NCBI GenBank assembly: GCA_016715065.1
Contig: JADKBN010000031.1
Coordinates: 248,001-312,000 of the forward strand
Origin: Fibrobacterota bacterium
GTDB lineage: Bacteria; Fibrobacterota; Fibrobacteria; UBA5070
DNA length: 64,000 nucleotides
Reading direction: 5' to 3'
Shown here: positions 9,112 through 19,542 of the stretch, in pieces
Numbering within the stretch: position 1 is the first letter of the stretch
Layout of the letters: each line of letters begins with the position of its first letter
Position numbers and translations under genes: made by a program
Notes under the pieces: generated by a model
Database searches by the model: none
What the model was told of the DNA's origin: nothing
Seen by the model: only the letters and a program-made list of their open reading frames with translations

Positions 9112-9132
9112 TTGGGCATGAATCATGCCCAA
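9112..9132. promoter_or_regulatory. Perfect palindrome TTGGGCAT-N5-ATGCCCAA
   Basis: The two 8-base arms (9112-9119 and 9125-9132) are perfectly complementary and separated by GAATC; with the flanking bases the dyad is 11+1+11. It lies midway between the divergent starts at 9043 (minus) and 9176 (plus). The same 8-5-8 arms recur at 62258. This could be an operator or a promoter-linked element; the binding factor is unknown. Confidence 0.55.
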
Positions 9133-9175
9133 ACCAATCACGGCGAACATTCGCTGCGATCTATTTTGACTTCAC

Positions 9176-10456
9176 ATGACTCTCCACCGCCGGTTTCCCA
9201 GAGGGATTCTTCCCACCCTCGGCCTTGTCGCCTTGAACAGCTGCAACGAGCCGTGCCCGCCCTACCGACCCAATTGCTCGGATGCAAGTGCATCGCCAAC
9301 AGCACCGGTTGCGGCGACCTTCGAGTCCGCTCCCTCGAAACGATCTTCCGTTCAGGAAAGTCCGGAAGGGATCACCTGGACCGCATCCACCGGTGCCTTG
9401 CGGAAATTCCTGGGAACCGACAGCTTCAAGCTCGCTTTGGCCACTGGAAAGAGACTGTATTTGCTCCTGCCCGACCCGGACTCCTCCAAACCACCCCGCA
9501 GCATCCGGATGGACCGCGGCGACGAAGGCCCCAACGGGAATGCTGGCTGGCCTAACGAACCACTCTTCTCGCCCGATGGCCGCTGGCTGGCCTATGGTGG
9601 CACCTTCCCGCAGGCCAGGACCAATTCGTTTGTGCGCGAGGCTGTGCAAGGCTCCGGCTGGCGCGTGCCCTTGATTCGCTCGGAAGGGACGTCCGCCCAA
9701 CCCCACTGGGCCAAGCAAGGCGCGGAAACGTGGCTCTATGTGTCGGACGTGGCGGTCACCACCGCATGGAACGCGACCACACGATCCGTGAACGGCGCCA
9801 CCTGGAAAGCGCGCTTCCTGGATTCCGCCGTGGGTCCGTTCGAAGCCGGGACCGTGCAAGGGAAGTCGATTCCCGGCGCCTTCAAGGGAGGCATCTCGCG
9901 CGATCTGAAATGGGCGGTGACCAGCTACCAACAATCCGTGCTTTGGGAATCCGCCACCGGAACCGCCTCTTTGCTCGATGGCGGCATCCAGCAGTGCAAT
10001 CCCAGTATCAATCCGTTTCCCACCGGACCCAACACGGACTTTTTCATGATCCTGGGGTTTGGTGGACCCCAGGCCCCCATCCCCACTGCGACAGGATCTG
10101 TCGTCGAAGGCCAGCACGAACACTTGTGGATCTGGTCCAAAGAAGACAAGGCGATATGGGGCGCCGCCCTTCCCAACGTGGCCCCACACCCCGTCGACGA
10201 AGTTCCGGGTACGTCCTATTACGAGTGGCAGCGGCCGGAATGGTCCACCCATCCTGATTTCGCCACCGCCTTCGCCAAGCGCACCGGAACCAACGACGGT
10301 GTGGGCTACGATCTGTTCATCGTCAAGCTGGGCCCCAACGGCGGCGAACTGGCAAACCACGATCGCTCCACGCTGCTGGAACGCGGTCCCGTGCTGCGGG
10401 TCGCCACCGGGTCAATCATTTCCTCCGACTGGAGCCACTTGTGGGTGAAGCCATGA
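9176..10456 (+). CDS. PD40/TolB-like lipoprotein
   Basis: A 426-residue protein with signal sequence and lipobox LVALNSC. After a low-complexity Ser/Ala/Pro linker come beta-propeller-like repeats (FSPDGRWLAYGG and SRDLKWAVTSY) typical of PD40 blades. It is probably an outer-membrane or periplasmic lipoprotein that binds a ligand or partner. Its TGA overlaps the ATG of the following outer-membrane protein gene (ATGA), so the two are likely made together. A palindrome with ATGCCCAA arms lies about 45-65 bases upstream of the start. Confidence 0.72.
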   Translation: MTLHRRFPRGILPTLGLVALNSCNEPCPPYRPNCSDASASPTAPVAATFESAPSKRSSVQESPEGITWTASTGALRKFLGTDSFKLALATGKRLYLLLPDPDSSKPPRSIRMDRGDEGPNGNAGWPNEPLFSPDGRWLAYGGTFPQARTNSFVREAVQGSGWRVPLIRSEGTSAQPHWAKQGAETWLYVSDVAVTTAWNATTRSVNGATWKARFLDSAVGPFEAGTVQGKSIPGAFKGGISRDLKWAVTSYQQSVLWESATGTASLLDGGIQQCNPSINPFPTGPNTDFFMILGFGGPQAPIPTATGSVVEGQHEHLWIWSKEDKAIWGAALPNVAPHPVDEVPGTSYYEWQRPEWSTHPDFATAFAKRTGTNDGVGYDLFIVKLGPNGGELANHDRSTLLERGPVLRVATGSIISSDWSHLWVKP

Positions 10457-11600
10457 ATTCCAAACAACTCCTGATCGGTGCCATTGCCGTTCCCCTGGCC
10501 CTGGCCACGCTCGCCGTCCTTCCGAGCCAAATTCTGTCCAAAGCGACTTCCGACGACCCACGCGATGCGGCATGGAGCGCCATCGGCGGCTGCGGAGCGG
10601 GCGGCGGGGCAGGTTCGGCGGGTGCCGGCAAGTGGATCGGGCGCGGAGCCACAGGTGGACGCTACGACCTGCAGGTGATGCAAAACCGCACGCTGGGTGG
10701 AGACTATGTCTATGACGCCACGGCGCTGGACCTCTCCACCAAGATCTTCGAAGCCTATACGGTGGGACTTTCGGGAAGCTGGAAGGCCAACACCTTCGAG
10801 ATCGATCGCTACAAGACCGGCTCCGACCCCTACGGCACCAAGACCGAAGTGGTGGGCGGCTTTGGCGACCTGGGACTTTCCGTGTCGCGAAATTTTGGCG
10901 ACATGAACCAGCACATGGTGGGTCTCAGCATGGGCCTGCCCACCGGACGCCATGACATCAAACGGATGTTCGACAACACCGACCCCTCCGACGGTATGCC
11001 GTGGATGCCCCCGCAGGTGCAGCCGGGATCCGGCCACTACACGCTGGGGCTTTCCGCCGAGACCACCATCGACCGCGACTGGGGGCTCTACATCCTGGGC
11101 GGCAGCTACAGCGCGGCTTGGGCCGTTGCCGCTCCATGCGGGACCACGGGTGGCACCCTGGAGCGCTACAAGGAGTGCCAGGAACACACTCCCTCGGCCT
11201 GGACCTGGAACCCGGCGGATCTTCGCCACAACCAGGACGACGACTACCACGGCGCTCCCGGCACCGGCGCCACCCAAGCCGACAATTTGAGTCTGTACGC
11301 GCATGTGGGCTACAAGGAAGAGATGGCCACCCAGTCCGGCGGCATCTCGCTTTCCATTCCCGTTGCCCCCACGTACAGCTTCGAAAAAGGCCCTGGAGGT
11401 CCGGGTAGCACCGTGCGCAAGAGCCAGGATGTGACCCTCAAGCTCAGCTACGGCGTGGAATTGAACCTCAATCCTCGCAATTTTCCCATCTACCTGGCCG
11501 TGGGCATCCCCTGGACCCTGAACCCCTGGCGGACGGAAAACTCCCCGAAGTCCCGCCCAACTACATCTTCACGGTGGGGCTGAAGGGGACGTTTCTGTAG
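10453..11600 (+). CDS. Outer-membrane beta-barrel protein (one frameshift near the end)
   Basis: The reconstructed protein is about 382 residues with an N-terminal signal segment, a short Gly/Ala-rich stretch, and a body of alternating hydrophobic strands ending in an aromatic/hydrophobic terminus (YIFTVGLKGTFL), the usual ending of an outer-membrane barrel. In the sequence as given, the frame shifts at the C4 run 11523-11526 and ends 17 bases early. One extra C restores the barrel ending and a TAG at 11598-11600. ATG 10453 overlaps the stop of the lipoprotein gene. It is probably the membrane partner of that lipoprotein; no substrate is known. Confidence 0.7.
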
Positions 11601-11701
11601 TCCATTCTGACCCTTTCCGTCACGGGTGATATCTTTAGCCCCCCCCAGTTCCGGGAGTACCGGAGGGGGACATGACCGGATCTTGTTCCCGGAGTTGTCG
11701 C

Positions 11702-14456
11702 ATGGATTACGCTGCCCTCATCGCCAAAGAACTGAACCTGCAAGTCTGGCAGGTCGCCAACACGCTCGCGTTGCTCGCGGAGGGTGCCACCATTCCCTTC
11801 ATCGCGCGCTACCGCAAGGAGCGCACAGGTGAAATGGATGAAACCGTGTTGCGCGAAGTGGACCACCGCTTCACCTACCTCAAGGAACTCGATGAGCGCC
11901 GTGCCGCCATCCTGAAGTCCATCGAGGAACAGGGCAAGCTCACTCCCGAGCTCAAGGCCAAGATCGAATCCTGCGCGCAGAAAAACGAGCTGGAAGACAT
12001 CTACCTGCCCTACAAGCCCAAGCGCCGCACCCGCGCCATCATCGCGCGGGAAGCCGGACTGGAGCCCTTGGCTCGCTTGTTCCAGGAAAAGCAGTCGGAA
12101 GGCTCGCTCACTCCGGAAGAACTCGCCAAGGAATACATCTCCGAAGAAAAGGGAGTTCCCGACGAAGCCACCGCCGTGCGCATGGCCTGCGACATCCTGG
12201 CGGAAGAGCTTTCCGAAGTTCCCGAAATCCGTCAGTGGCTGCGCGGCCAGGCGGAAAAGGACGGCGTGATGCGCTGCGAGGCCCGCAAGGAGTGGGTTGG
12301 AAAGCGCACCAAGTTCGAGATGTACTACGACTTCAAGGAGAAGGTGGAAACCCTTCCCTCCCACCGCATCCTGGCCATCCGCCGCGGCGAAAAGGAAGAC
12401 GTCCTGCGTTCTTCCATCGAGGTGGACGTGGAAACGGCCGTGGGATATGTCACGACCAAGATCGTGACGCACCCCGCCACCATGATCGGCATGGTCTTGT
12501 CCGCCACCGCCCGCGACTCCTACGAGCGTCTGTTGGCGCCCTCGATCGAGACCGACGTGCGATTGCTCTTGAAGGAACACGCCGAAGGCGAAGCCTACAA
12601 GGTGTTCGGCAAGAACCTGGGCGACTTGATGATGTACCCACCCGCGGGCGCCAAGGCCGTGATCGGCGTGGACCCGGGCTTCCGTACCGGACAGAAATTG
12701 GCCGTGGTGGACGACACCGGAAAGTTCCTGGAGCACGCCACCGTGCACGCCCTGGAACCCGCCAACCAGTTCGAAGAAGCCACGCTGGTGTTCTTGGCGC
12801 TGTGCAAGCGCCACAAGCCCATCCTGGTGGCCGTGGGCAACGGCACCGGCGGACGCGAGATGGAATCGTTCCTTCGCAAGGTGATCAAGAACATCCCGGA
12901 AGAGGAAGGACGCCCCCACATCGTGATGGTCTCCGAAGCCGGAGCCTCCGTCTATTCCGCCTCGCCCTTGGCCGTGAAGGAATTCCCGGAACTGGACGTG
13001 ACCATCCGCGGCGCCATCTCCATCGCGCGCCGTCTGCAGGATCCGCTGGCCGAACTCGTGAAGATCGACCCCAAGTCGATCGGCGTGGGCCAGTACCAGC
13101 ACGACGTCAACCAGAACGAACTGAAGAAGAACCTGGAAGAAGTCGTCGAATCCTGCGTGAACCAGGTCGGCGTGAACCTGAACCAGGCTTCCGAAGCTCT
13201 TCTGTCGTATGTGTCTGGCATCACCAAGAACACGGCGAAGGAAATCGTCCAGTACCGCGACAAGGAAGGCGCCTTCAAGACCCGCGACGAGCTGCGCAAG
13301 GTCAAGGGCTTCGGTCCCAAGAGCTTCGAGCAGGCCGCAGGCTTCCTGCGTCTGGCCGAAGGCGAGAATCCATTGGATCGGTCGGCCGTGCACCCCGAAC
13401 GCTACGCCCTGGTGGAAAAGATCGCCAAGGACCTGGAGATCTCGGTTTCGGAACTGATCGGCAATGCCGACAAAATCCGCCAGATCGACCCGGTCCCAAG
13501 TACGTGTCCGACGAAGTGGGTCTGCCCACCCTCAAGGACATCTTGTCGGAACTGGAAAAGCCCGCCCGCGACCCGCGCGCCGAGTTCACCTACGCGAACT
13601 TCGACGAGAAGGTCTCCAAGATCGGCGATCTGCAGACGGGCATGCAGCTGGAAGGCGTGGTGACCAACGTCACGAACTTCGGCGCGTTCATCGATATCGG
13701 CGTCCACCAGGACGGCCTGGTGCACATCTCGCAGATTTCCGACCGTTTCATCAAGGACGCGAAGGAAGTATTGTCGGTGGGCCAGGTGGTCAAGGTCCGC
13801 GTGCTGGAGATCGATCCTCAGCAAAAGCGCATCGCCCTGACCATGAAGTCCGACATGGAAGCCGCCCGCGTGGCACGCGGCAGCTCCACCGAACGTCCCG
13901 AGCGCCGTGAGCCTCGCGAGCCCCGTGGCGAAGGACGCCCACAGGGTGACCGCCCACGTGGACCCCGCCCCGAAGGTGGCGCACCTCGCGGTGACCGCCC
14001 CAGGGAGACCGTCCTCAGGGCGATCGCGGACCTCGTCCCGAAGGCCGCGCCTTTGGCGGCGATCGCCCTCAAGGGGATCGTCCGCAGGGTGATCGTCCCC
14101 AAGGTGATCGTGGACCCCGTCCCGAAGGCGCACGCGACGGCGGACGTCCTGGCTTCGATCCCAATCGCCGCGAACAGGGCCGTCCCGGCCAGGGTCGTCC
14201 GCAAGGCGATCGCCCCCAGGGTGGACCCGGCGGACCCGGCGGCCATGGCGCCCCGCGTGGTGACCGTCCCGACCGTGGAGATCGCGGCGATCGCGGTCCT
14301 CGCGAGTGGATCGACCGCCCGCAGCAGGATCGCGGACCTCGCCAGCCGGCCACGCTGGAAGGTTTGATGGAGAAGTTCGGCGGCCAGGCCGAGAAGAAGC
14401 AGAACAACGTGAAGCCTCCCATCTCGGTGAAGGCGCTCATGCGTGGGGGCCGGTAG
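11702..14456 (+). CDS. tex: Tex-family RNA-binding transcription accessory protein with RG-rich tail (two frameshifts)
   Basis: The start MDYAALIAKELNL and the motifs IPFIARYRKERTGEMDE and DPGFRTGQKLAVVD (YqgF-like fold) identify Tex. A helix-hairpin-helix region and an S1 domain (GVVTNVTNFGAFIDIGVHQD) follow. The frame breaks at the CCC run 13489-13491, between the HhH and S1 parts, and again at the C4 run 13998-14001; one added C at each restores a continuous protein of about 918 residues. The second repair yields a long tail of GDRPQ and RGPRPEG-type repeats, then a basic end. Tex proteins are usually near 720-790 residues, so the Arg/Gly/Pro/Asp-rich tail is unusual. It is followed by a strong terminator. 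Confidence 0.92.
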
Positions 14457-14498
14457 GCCCCAAGCCCCGTCTAAACCGGACGGTGGGGGCCGGTAGGC
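14443..14498 (+). repeat. Two 16-base direct repeats across the tex stop codon
   Basis: GTGGGGGCCGGTAGGC occurs at 14443-14458 and again at 14483-14498. The first copy contains the stop codon of tex. Each copy has a small GGCC/GGCC dyad. It may be a slippage or duplication product; no function is apparent. Confidence 0.6.
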
Positions 14499-14528
14499 TT
14501 TAGGCCGCTCTCACTGATCTTTAGGCTC

Positions 14529-14566
14529 AAGGCCCGATCCTCAAACCGAGGGTCGGGCCTTTTTTT
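14529..14566 (+). terminator. Rho-independent terminator after tex
   Basis: Arms AAGGCCCGATCCTC (14529-14542) and GAGGGTCGGGCCTT (14548-14561) form a 14-base stem with one G-T pair and a five-base loop, followed by a run of T. The same hairpin family recurs at 16216, 17926, 19561 and 21989. Confidence 0.9.
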
Positions 14567-14569
14567 CTC

Positions 14570-15145
14570 AGATTCCGGGAATCGAAACGGACGAATTCGT
14601 GGAGACCCGACCGAGCTCGACTCCCAACCGTCCGGGTTTCCCAGCTCGGTCGAATCACCCAGCGAACGCCGATTCCTCCCTGCAGGCAACCCGGGAGGAC
14701 CGGACATCTCTGGGCAAGGAAAGGACAGAAACCACGGCCCTGGAAGCTGGAATCCCAGATTTGAGGTCGAACCGGCGTGTCTCCACCAACTCCTTCCCTG
14801 ACCTTGCCCCCGGCCAGTTTGGTTTTCCCAACCGGTATGGTCGGGTTATGATTCTTCCAGACCCAACCTGCAAGGCGCCTTGGGTGACTTGGGCCCGTCA
14901 CCCACCTGGTGAGCCATCCACGGACTGAGGACTGCCCCGAAATCGTCCTGTCGGTCAAGGAACATCGCGTCCTGGGCCACCGAGAGAAAAATGTCCCGGG
15001 TGCCGCCTCCTCGAATCCTTCACACCGATCTCCAACGCTCCGTCGCGACGCGAGACCCGTCCACGCAGGCGGAGACCTTCGTAGAAGACGTCCGGTTGGC
15101 TTTGCATTCCGAGGACTCCCGATCACCGCCTGGACCAGCCTACGT
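14570..15145. other. Gap without a convincing gene
   Basis: Between the tex terminator and a broken minus-strand gene there is no frame with a credible start, ribosome-binding site or recognisable protein on either strand. Minus-strand frames here could be a decayed extension of the broken gene that follows, but stops intervene. No RNA gene was recognised. Confidence 0.5.
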
Positions 15146-16181
15146 TTAGGACTCGCCAAGGAGGAATTCCACGAATCCCCCGGGAATCGAGACGCGAGAC
15201 CATCCAGTCCTCCAGCCTCTGTGGCCGCCCACCAGGATTCTTCCGGGCTTCCCGCACGAGTGGAACCGATCGTGTCCCAGCACCACATGCCCTGGACATT
15301 TGAATTCGCCGTTTCCGAAGCTGATGTTGTGGATGGACCACGGCATCTTGCCATCCGACGCAGCCAGAAGGGTGAGGAATTCCGGGTCGACACCGCGAGG
15401 GGTGAATTCGAACGAAACCTGTCCAAGGCTGTCCAGGCGCAGGAGGGTGTCGATGAGCAGGTTGCGATCGGCGCCATGGCGCACTCGGAACCAGCCTTGC
15501 GACACGGAACAAAGGTCGAATCCACGACGCGCCACCCCGTCGTTCCTCCGAACCGACGGATCCAGCATGGCTTCGATGCGCCAGCGCTCGGCCAGTTCAG
15601 GAAGTAGGCCCAGGCCGTCGGTTCCCAAGAGTCGGAAACTGTCGGACCAGCACTCGGTCCAGCTGGAGAAAAGAGTCGCCAGAAAACCACTCCCGCGGAA
15701 CGCGACCGCATCATCCTACTCCCTGCCCTTGGCCGGTAATCCTCCCACCAGACTCCATCTTGGTTTCCAAGATCCGAAGGCACGAACCACATTGCCACCG
15801 AAGATCCTCAAGGAGCAATCGCTTTCCATCGGTCACCGCCACGGCATCACCGCGAGACCGGACCACCTTCCGCCAGGGACCGAAGCCGCCGCAAGGACAA
15901 TCGCCAGATGCCCTGGCTGGGTGTCCTGGCTTCCCAGCGTTGTTCTTGTTCAGACCAGCGGCGAGCGACACCCTGGAACCACCTCGCACGTTCCAGGTCA
16001 AACACAACGAATCCGGGACCGGAGGACGATCCAAAAGCCGACCATCCGTCGTCGGAACCGATTGCTCCAGTTGCATGATAGGACACCGCCGAGTGTCAGG
16101 GGAGCCTTTGGCGGACACCACCGACAGCGAAAGATTCAGCGCGACGACGAGGGAGAACATGGCCCGAAAATAAATCTTCAC
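15146..16181 (-). pseudogene. Broken gene for a secreted protein of unknown function
   Basis: A GTG at 16181 (or ATG 16160) with GAGGAG upstream starts a clear signal peptide (LVVALNLSLSVVSA). Protein-like sequence then continues in different frames: a segment with GPGFVVFDLE at about 16000, one with LEDLRWQCGSCLRILE at about 15790, and a last one (15628-15146) containing IDTLLRLDSLGQVSFEFTPRG that ends in a stop. At least two or three frameshifts are needed to join them, giving roughly 345 residues. It may be a decayed gene or an intact gene with base-calling errors like others nearby. No family is recognised. Confidence 0.45.
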
Positions 16182-16215
16182 TCGATCCTGCTCCTCGTCG
16201 ACAGTGCATCAGGCG

Positions 16216-16252
16216 AAGGCCCGATCCTCCAAACGGAGGGCCGGGCCTTTTT
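16216..16252 (+). terminator. Terminator hairpin upstream of the paralogue array
   Basis: AAGGCCCGATCCTCC pairs imperfectly with GGAGGGCCGGGCCTT across an AAAC loop and is followed by TTTTT. It belongs to the same family as the hairpin after tex. No plus-strand gene precedes it now, which suggests that a plus-strand gene was lost or that the intergenic block was duplicated. Confidence 0.75.
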
Positions 16253-16367
16253 GTACCCCTTTTTCCCGCTGTTTCCGTCGATGAACCGAATGGAATCGGT
16301 GCACGACACAAGTTTGAGGTTTCGCCTTTCCCAGGATCCCCCATCAAACCACCCAAGAATTGCCCCC

Positions 16368-17906
16368 ATGTTCAAACCTCTCCTTGCTTCGCTCCTCCTC
16401 GCCGCTTCGATCGCTTCAGCCATCCCGCTGCACATCGGGGAATCCTGGGTGTGGCAGGTCACCAACCGCGACAATTCCGAACTCTACCTCCGTACGGCAC
16501 TGGTGCTGGATTCCGTTTCCATTCCAGAAGGCAGGGTATGGACAATTCTTGCCAAAGATTCTCTTTCGAGACTGGAAGACACGGCCATGATCCTCGAGTG
16601 GCCGAGCGGAAGGCAAAACTGGTTGCGGCAATCCAGTCATCTGGGTTGGGAGTTGCAGCCCAGAGATCCTGAAGACACATCGATCGTGATTGTCGGCTCC
16701 GACACGTCCAACACCTGGGGCGAGGTTTCCTCTATGGAACCCGCAAATCATGCCGGACGGTTCATCAGCCAAAAGGATCGATACTTTTGCGAGGAAAGGA
16801 TCAGCCTCGGAACCGAGACCAATTGCGACAGGATCGTTCCCAACCGAACACGCATTTCTGTGACTTCGGACAACGTCACATGGTCGGATCCACCGAGTGG
16901 TCCATGGTGGGTTTCCAATCCTCTTCCGGTTCACGTTTGGAGTGACACCCTCGGAATGGAATACGCCTTAACCTTTTACAACAGCAAACGCGGAGTGGAT
17001 TGGCGCTTAATCCGACACAATGGTCAGCAGATCATTCCCAAGCAGGATAGAATCAAGATTCCCCTTGTGGGCACGGAGCTTACCTGGATCGGCGAAAGCA
17101 AGGACGAGTACAAAAATAATTACCCCATCTTTTACAGCTATTCCAAATACGATTCGTATCGGATCCACTGGAAGATCATCCAGGCTGAAAGTGATTCCGA
17201 AGGATGGCAGCGCGTTTCTGTTGCACACAAAAATTCTAGTTGTTCGCATACCGTGAGATGTTCCGATAGCCTCAAGCCTGACCAATGCCAGCTGGTCCAA
17301 ATCGACACAACCGTTTGCGACACCCTTGCAAAAGTCCTTGCTTTGAGGCTTCATGCGGGCAGGGGGCAATCTTTCGGCGAGAACTACCCAGCTCCCCCCG
17401 AATTCAATGAGCGCCCTAAATTCCTGGATGGATGGTTCCTTCACTGGAATGATCCTCCACCCAGTAATACCGGCATCCTCTCGAGCCGATCCTGGGCTTA
17501 TGACAATTTATATGCCGCCTTTGAGATGAATTACAGATTCACTGATTCATCGCAAGTAGTCCGCGAAAATTCGCAATTAAAGAGCTTCCTCGTTGAGTAT
17601 TCCGATCAGTTGCGCTATAGCGAATCCAATCGGCGAACCTTCTACCAGCTGATCGAAAACATTCCACCAGGCACGGAGGCCCCTCTGGCCATCCATCCCA
17701 AGTCCTCGGAAATCTCCAGCCTGAAAGGCCTCGCCCACACCTTCCCGAACACCCCCGTCCACTGGTCCACCGCCTCCGGCCGCACCGGCACCCTCTTGGC
17801 GTCGGAATTTGTCCGTTCGCCTGCCGCTCTGCGCGGCAAGACGTTGTTCCTCCAAGCCCACCTCCCCGATGGGCGCTTGTGGCAAGGCACGCACGTGGTG
17901 CCTTGA
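16368..17906 (+). CDS. Array protein A: secreted protein with N-terminal 'GESWVWQ' domain and conserved tail
   Basis: A 512-residue protein with a clean signal peptide (MFKPLLASLLLAASIASA). The mature N terminus IPLHIGESWVWQVTNRDN is shared with proteins B (18091) and D (20600). A conserved core with paired tryptophans and WPSGRQNWLRQS follows, then a variable middle, and the last 50 residues carry the tail WSTASGRTGTL...LQAHLPDGRLWQGTH. No enzyme family is recognised. The frame is open far upstream but the signal peptide fixes the start at 16368. A terminator follows 20 bases after the stop. It is likely a secreted or surface protein; the tail could be a sorting or anchoring signal (inference). 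Confidence 0.75.
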   Translation: MFKPLLASLLLAASIASAIPLHIGESWVWQVTNRDNSELYLRTALVLDSVSIPEGRVWTILAKDSLSRLEDTAMILEWPSGRQNWLRQSSHLGWELQPRDPEDTSIVIVGSDTSNTWGEVSSMEPANHAGRFISQKDRYFCEERISLGTETNCDRIVPNRTRISVTSDNVTWSDPPSGPWWVSNPLPVHVWSDTLGMEYALTFYNSKRGVDWRLIRHNGQQIIPKQDRIKIPLVGTELTWIGESKDEYKNNYPIFYSYSKYDSYRIHWKIIQAESDSEGWQRVSVAHKNSSCSHTVRCSDSLKPDQCQLVQIDTTVCDTLAKVLALRLHAGRGQSFGENYPAPPEFNERPKFLDGWFLHWNDPPPSNTGILSSRSWAYDNLYAAFEMNYRFTDSSQVVRENSQLKSFLVEYSDQLRYSESNRRTFYQLIENIPPGTEAPLAIHPKSSEISSLKGLAHTFPNTPVHWSTASGRTGTLLASEFVRSPAALRGKTLFLQAHLPDGRLWQGTHVVP

Positions 17907-17925
17907 GCCGTTTGTGAATCTTGCG

Positions 17926-17964
17926 AAGGCCCGATCCTCCCTGGGGGAGGGTCGGGCCTTTTTT
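17926..17964 (+). terminator. Terminator after array gene A
   Basis: Arms 17926-17940 and 17946-17960 (AAGGCCCGATCCTCC and GGAGGGTCGGGCCTT) are followed by TTTTTT. It is one of five related hairpins in the region. Confidence 0.9.
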
Positions 17965-17997
17965 GTCGCGATTTCATCGAGTCAGGTCGACAATATT

Positions 17998-18039
17998 TGT
18001 TCTACAGATCATGCCCAATCGCAGGAGCAAATTGGGCAT
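17998..18039 (+). promoter_or_regulatory. Promoter-like element with ATGCCCAAT-N11-ATTGGGCAT
   Basis: TGTTCTACAGATC is followed directly by a perfect 9-base dyad (18011-18019 and 18031-18039) with an 11-base spacer. Equivalent elements with the same spacing lie before array gene C and before the esterase gene. TACAGA may act as a -10 box with transcription starting near ATGCCCAA, about 80 bases before the start codon of gene B. Confidence 0.5.
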
Positions 18040-18090
18040 ACATTCCCCTAACGGGCACCGCATCCGCCCTGTGTTTGTTTGGAGGCTCCC

Positions 18091-19542
18091 ATGTTCCGCA
18101 AAGCCCTGCTCCCCATCCTCTGCGCTGCCTCGTTCTCCGCCGCCATCCCGCTGCACATCGGGGAATCGTGGGTGTGGCAGGTCACCAACCGAGACAACCT
18201 GGATCTCACCTACCGATCGGCAGTGGTGGTGGATTCCCACAGCATTTCTCTTGGGAGGGTGTGGACCCTCGTCGTCAGGGACTCGCTCCTGAAGGAATCC
18301 GACACCGCCAAGATCCTGGTGCGTCCAAGCGGGCGCCAGAACTGGTTGCGGCAATCGCGCTTCTTGAGGTGGGAACTGGAGCCGCGCCGTGCGGACGACA
18401 CGGATGTGGTGATCTTGGGCAACGACACCTCCTCCGTCTGGGGAGAAGCATCCTCCCTGGAGCCTTTCCAGCGCGCCGGACGGATCGACACTTCCGGAAG
18501 ATCCCGGGTTTCGGTCGACTCCAATTCCGTCGACTGGATCGATTCACGAAACCCCAATGCCGGCTATCCTCTGTCGATTAGTCCGGACCGCCATTCGGTC
18601 CCCCTTCCCATCCATGCTTGGAACGAAATCCATGGCCTGGAAGGCGCTCTGACGTTCCCCCGGAAAGGGCGCGGAATGGATTGGAGGCTGGTTTCCCACA
18701 ACGGAGCGGCGGTCATTGCCCCCCAGGATGCTCTGAAGATTCCCGAGGTCAACACGGAACTCCTTTGGTTCATGACCGTGGCCCCGAAGGGAAGTTCGGA
18801 ATACAACATCGACGTCATCCCAACCCGGGGAGTGGACCACTTCGAAAAGATCCACTGGAAGCTTCTCCAACGCGATCCGGACTCCGCCGGCTGGAAATCC
18901 GCATCCATCCAGCAGTCCAGAACCACCGGGTATCGTTACTGGTCCTCCTACTTGGATACCGCGGATACGATCTGGAGGGATTCCGCGGTGGAAACGCTAC
19001 AATTCCGCTTCCATCCAGGACGTGGACAATCCATCGGCCGCCCTTCCGATCTGCCACCCTTGGAAGAGGGCTGGATGTCACGCTGGGAAAATCCATCCAA
19101 CGGCAGGTCAAATGGTGTCACGGGCCTCTATTGGAGCAGCCAAAGCTGGAGTGGCAATTCATCAGCCGGCTTGGAGATCACCCGAGAAGACGGCCGATCG
19201 ACCCGTATCTCCATCTGGGACAATTCCTTTTTTGGGACGAGCAGCTTTTCCGGAACGAGGCATGTGAACGAACCAGGCCAAAAGGCATACCTGGTAAGGG
19301 TCTCTCCACCCGTGGATGTCTCGATCCGCTCCACGAACCGCACCATGCATGTCAGCTTGGTGGAGTTCACCCTGGATTTCCCGAACACTCCAGTCCGCTG
19401 GTCCACCGCCTCCGGCCGCACCGGCACCCTCGTTGCGTCGGAAATTATCCAGCGCCCCGCCAACCTGCGCAGCCAGACCCTGTTCCTCCAAGCCCGGCTG
19501 CCCGATGGACGCCCGTGGCAAGGCACGCATCTGGTGCCTTGA
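18091..19542 (+). CDS. Array protein B: secreted paralogue of A
   Basis: A 483-residue protein with start ATG 18091, chosen because GGAGG lies five bases upstream and the signal peptide begins there (MFRKALLPILCAASFSAA). The mature N terminus IPLHIGESWVWQVTNRDN is nearly identical to A, and RPSGRQNWLRQS is conserved. The C-terminal tail WSTASGRTGTLVAS...LQARLPDGRPWQGTH is identical at DNA level to that of gene D. The middle region is diverged from A. It has its own upstream promoter-like element and downstream terminator, so it is an independent unit. Function unknown. Confidence 0.75.
   Translation: MFRKALLPILCAASFSAAIPLHIGESWVWQVTNRDNLDLTYRSAVVVDSHSISLGRVWTLVVRDSLLKESDTAKILVRPSGRQNWLRQSRFLRWELEPRRADDTDVVILGNDTSSVWGEASSLEPFQRAGRIDTSGRSRVSVDSNSVDWIDSRNPNAGYPLSISPDRHSVPLPIHAWNEIHGLEGALTFPRKGRGMDWRLVSHNGAAVIAPQDALKIPEVNTELLWFMTVAPKGSSEYNIDVIPTRGVDHFEKIHWKLLQRDPDSAGWKSASIQQSRTTGYRYWSSYLDTADTIWRDSAVETLQFRFHPGRGQSIGRPSDLPPLEEGWMSRWENPSNGRSNGVTGLYWSSQSWSGNSSAGLEITREDGRSTRISIWDNSFFGTSSFSGTRHVNEPGQKAYLVRVSPPVDVSIRSTNRTMHVSLVEFTLDFPNTPVRWSTASGRTGTLVASEIIQRPANLRSQTLFLQARLPDGRPWQGTHLVP

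Noticed and set aside
14443..14520. GC-rich hairpins after tex considered as a regulatory RNA
   Set aside because: Two short dyads within a 16-base direct repeat are explained by duplication next to the terminator; no conserved RNA structure was recognised.
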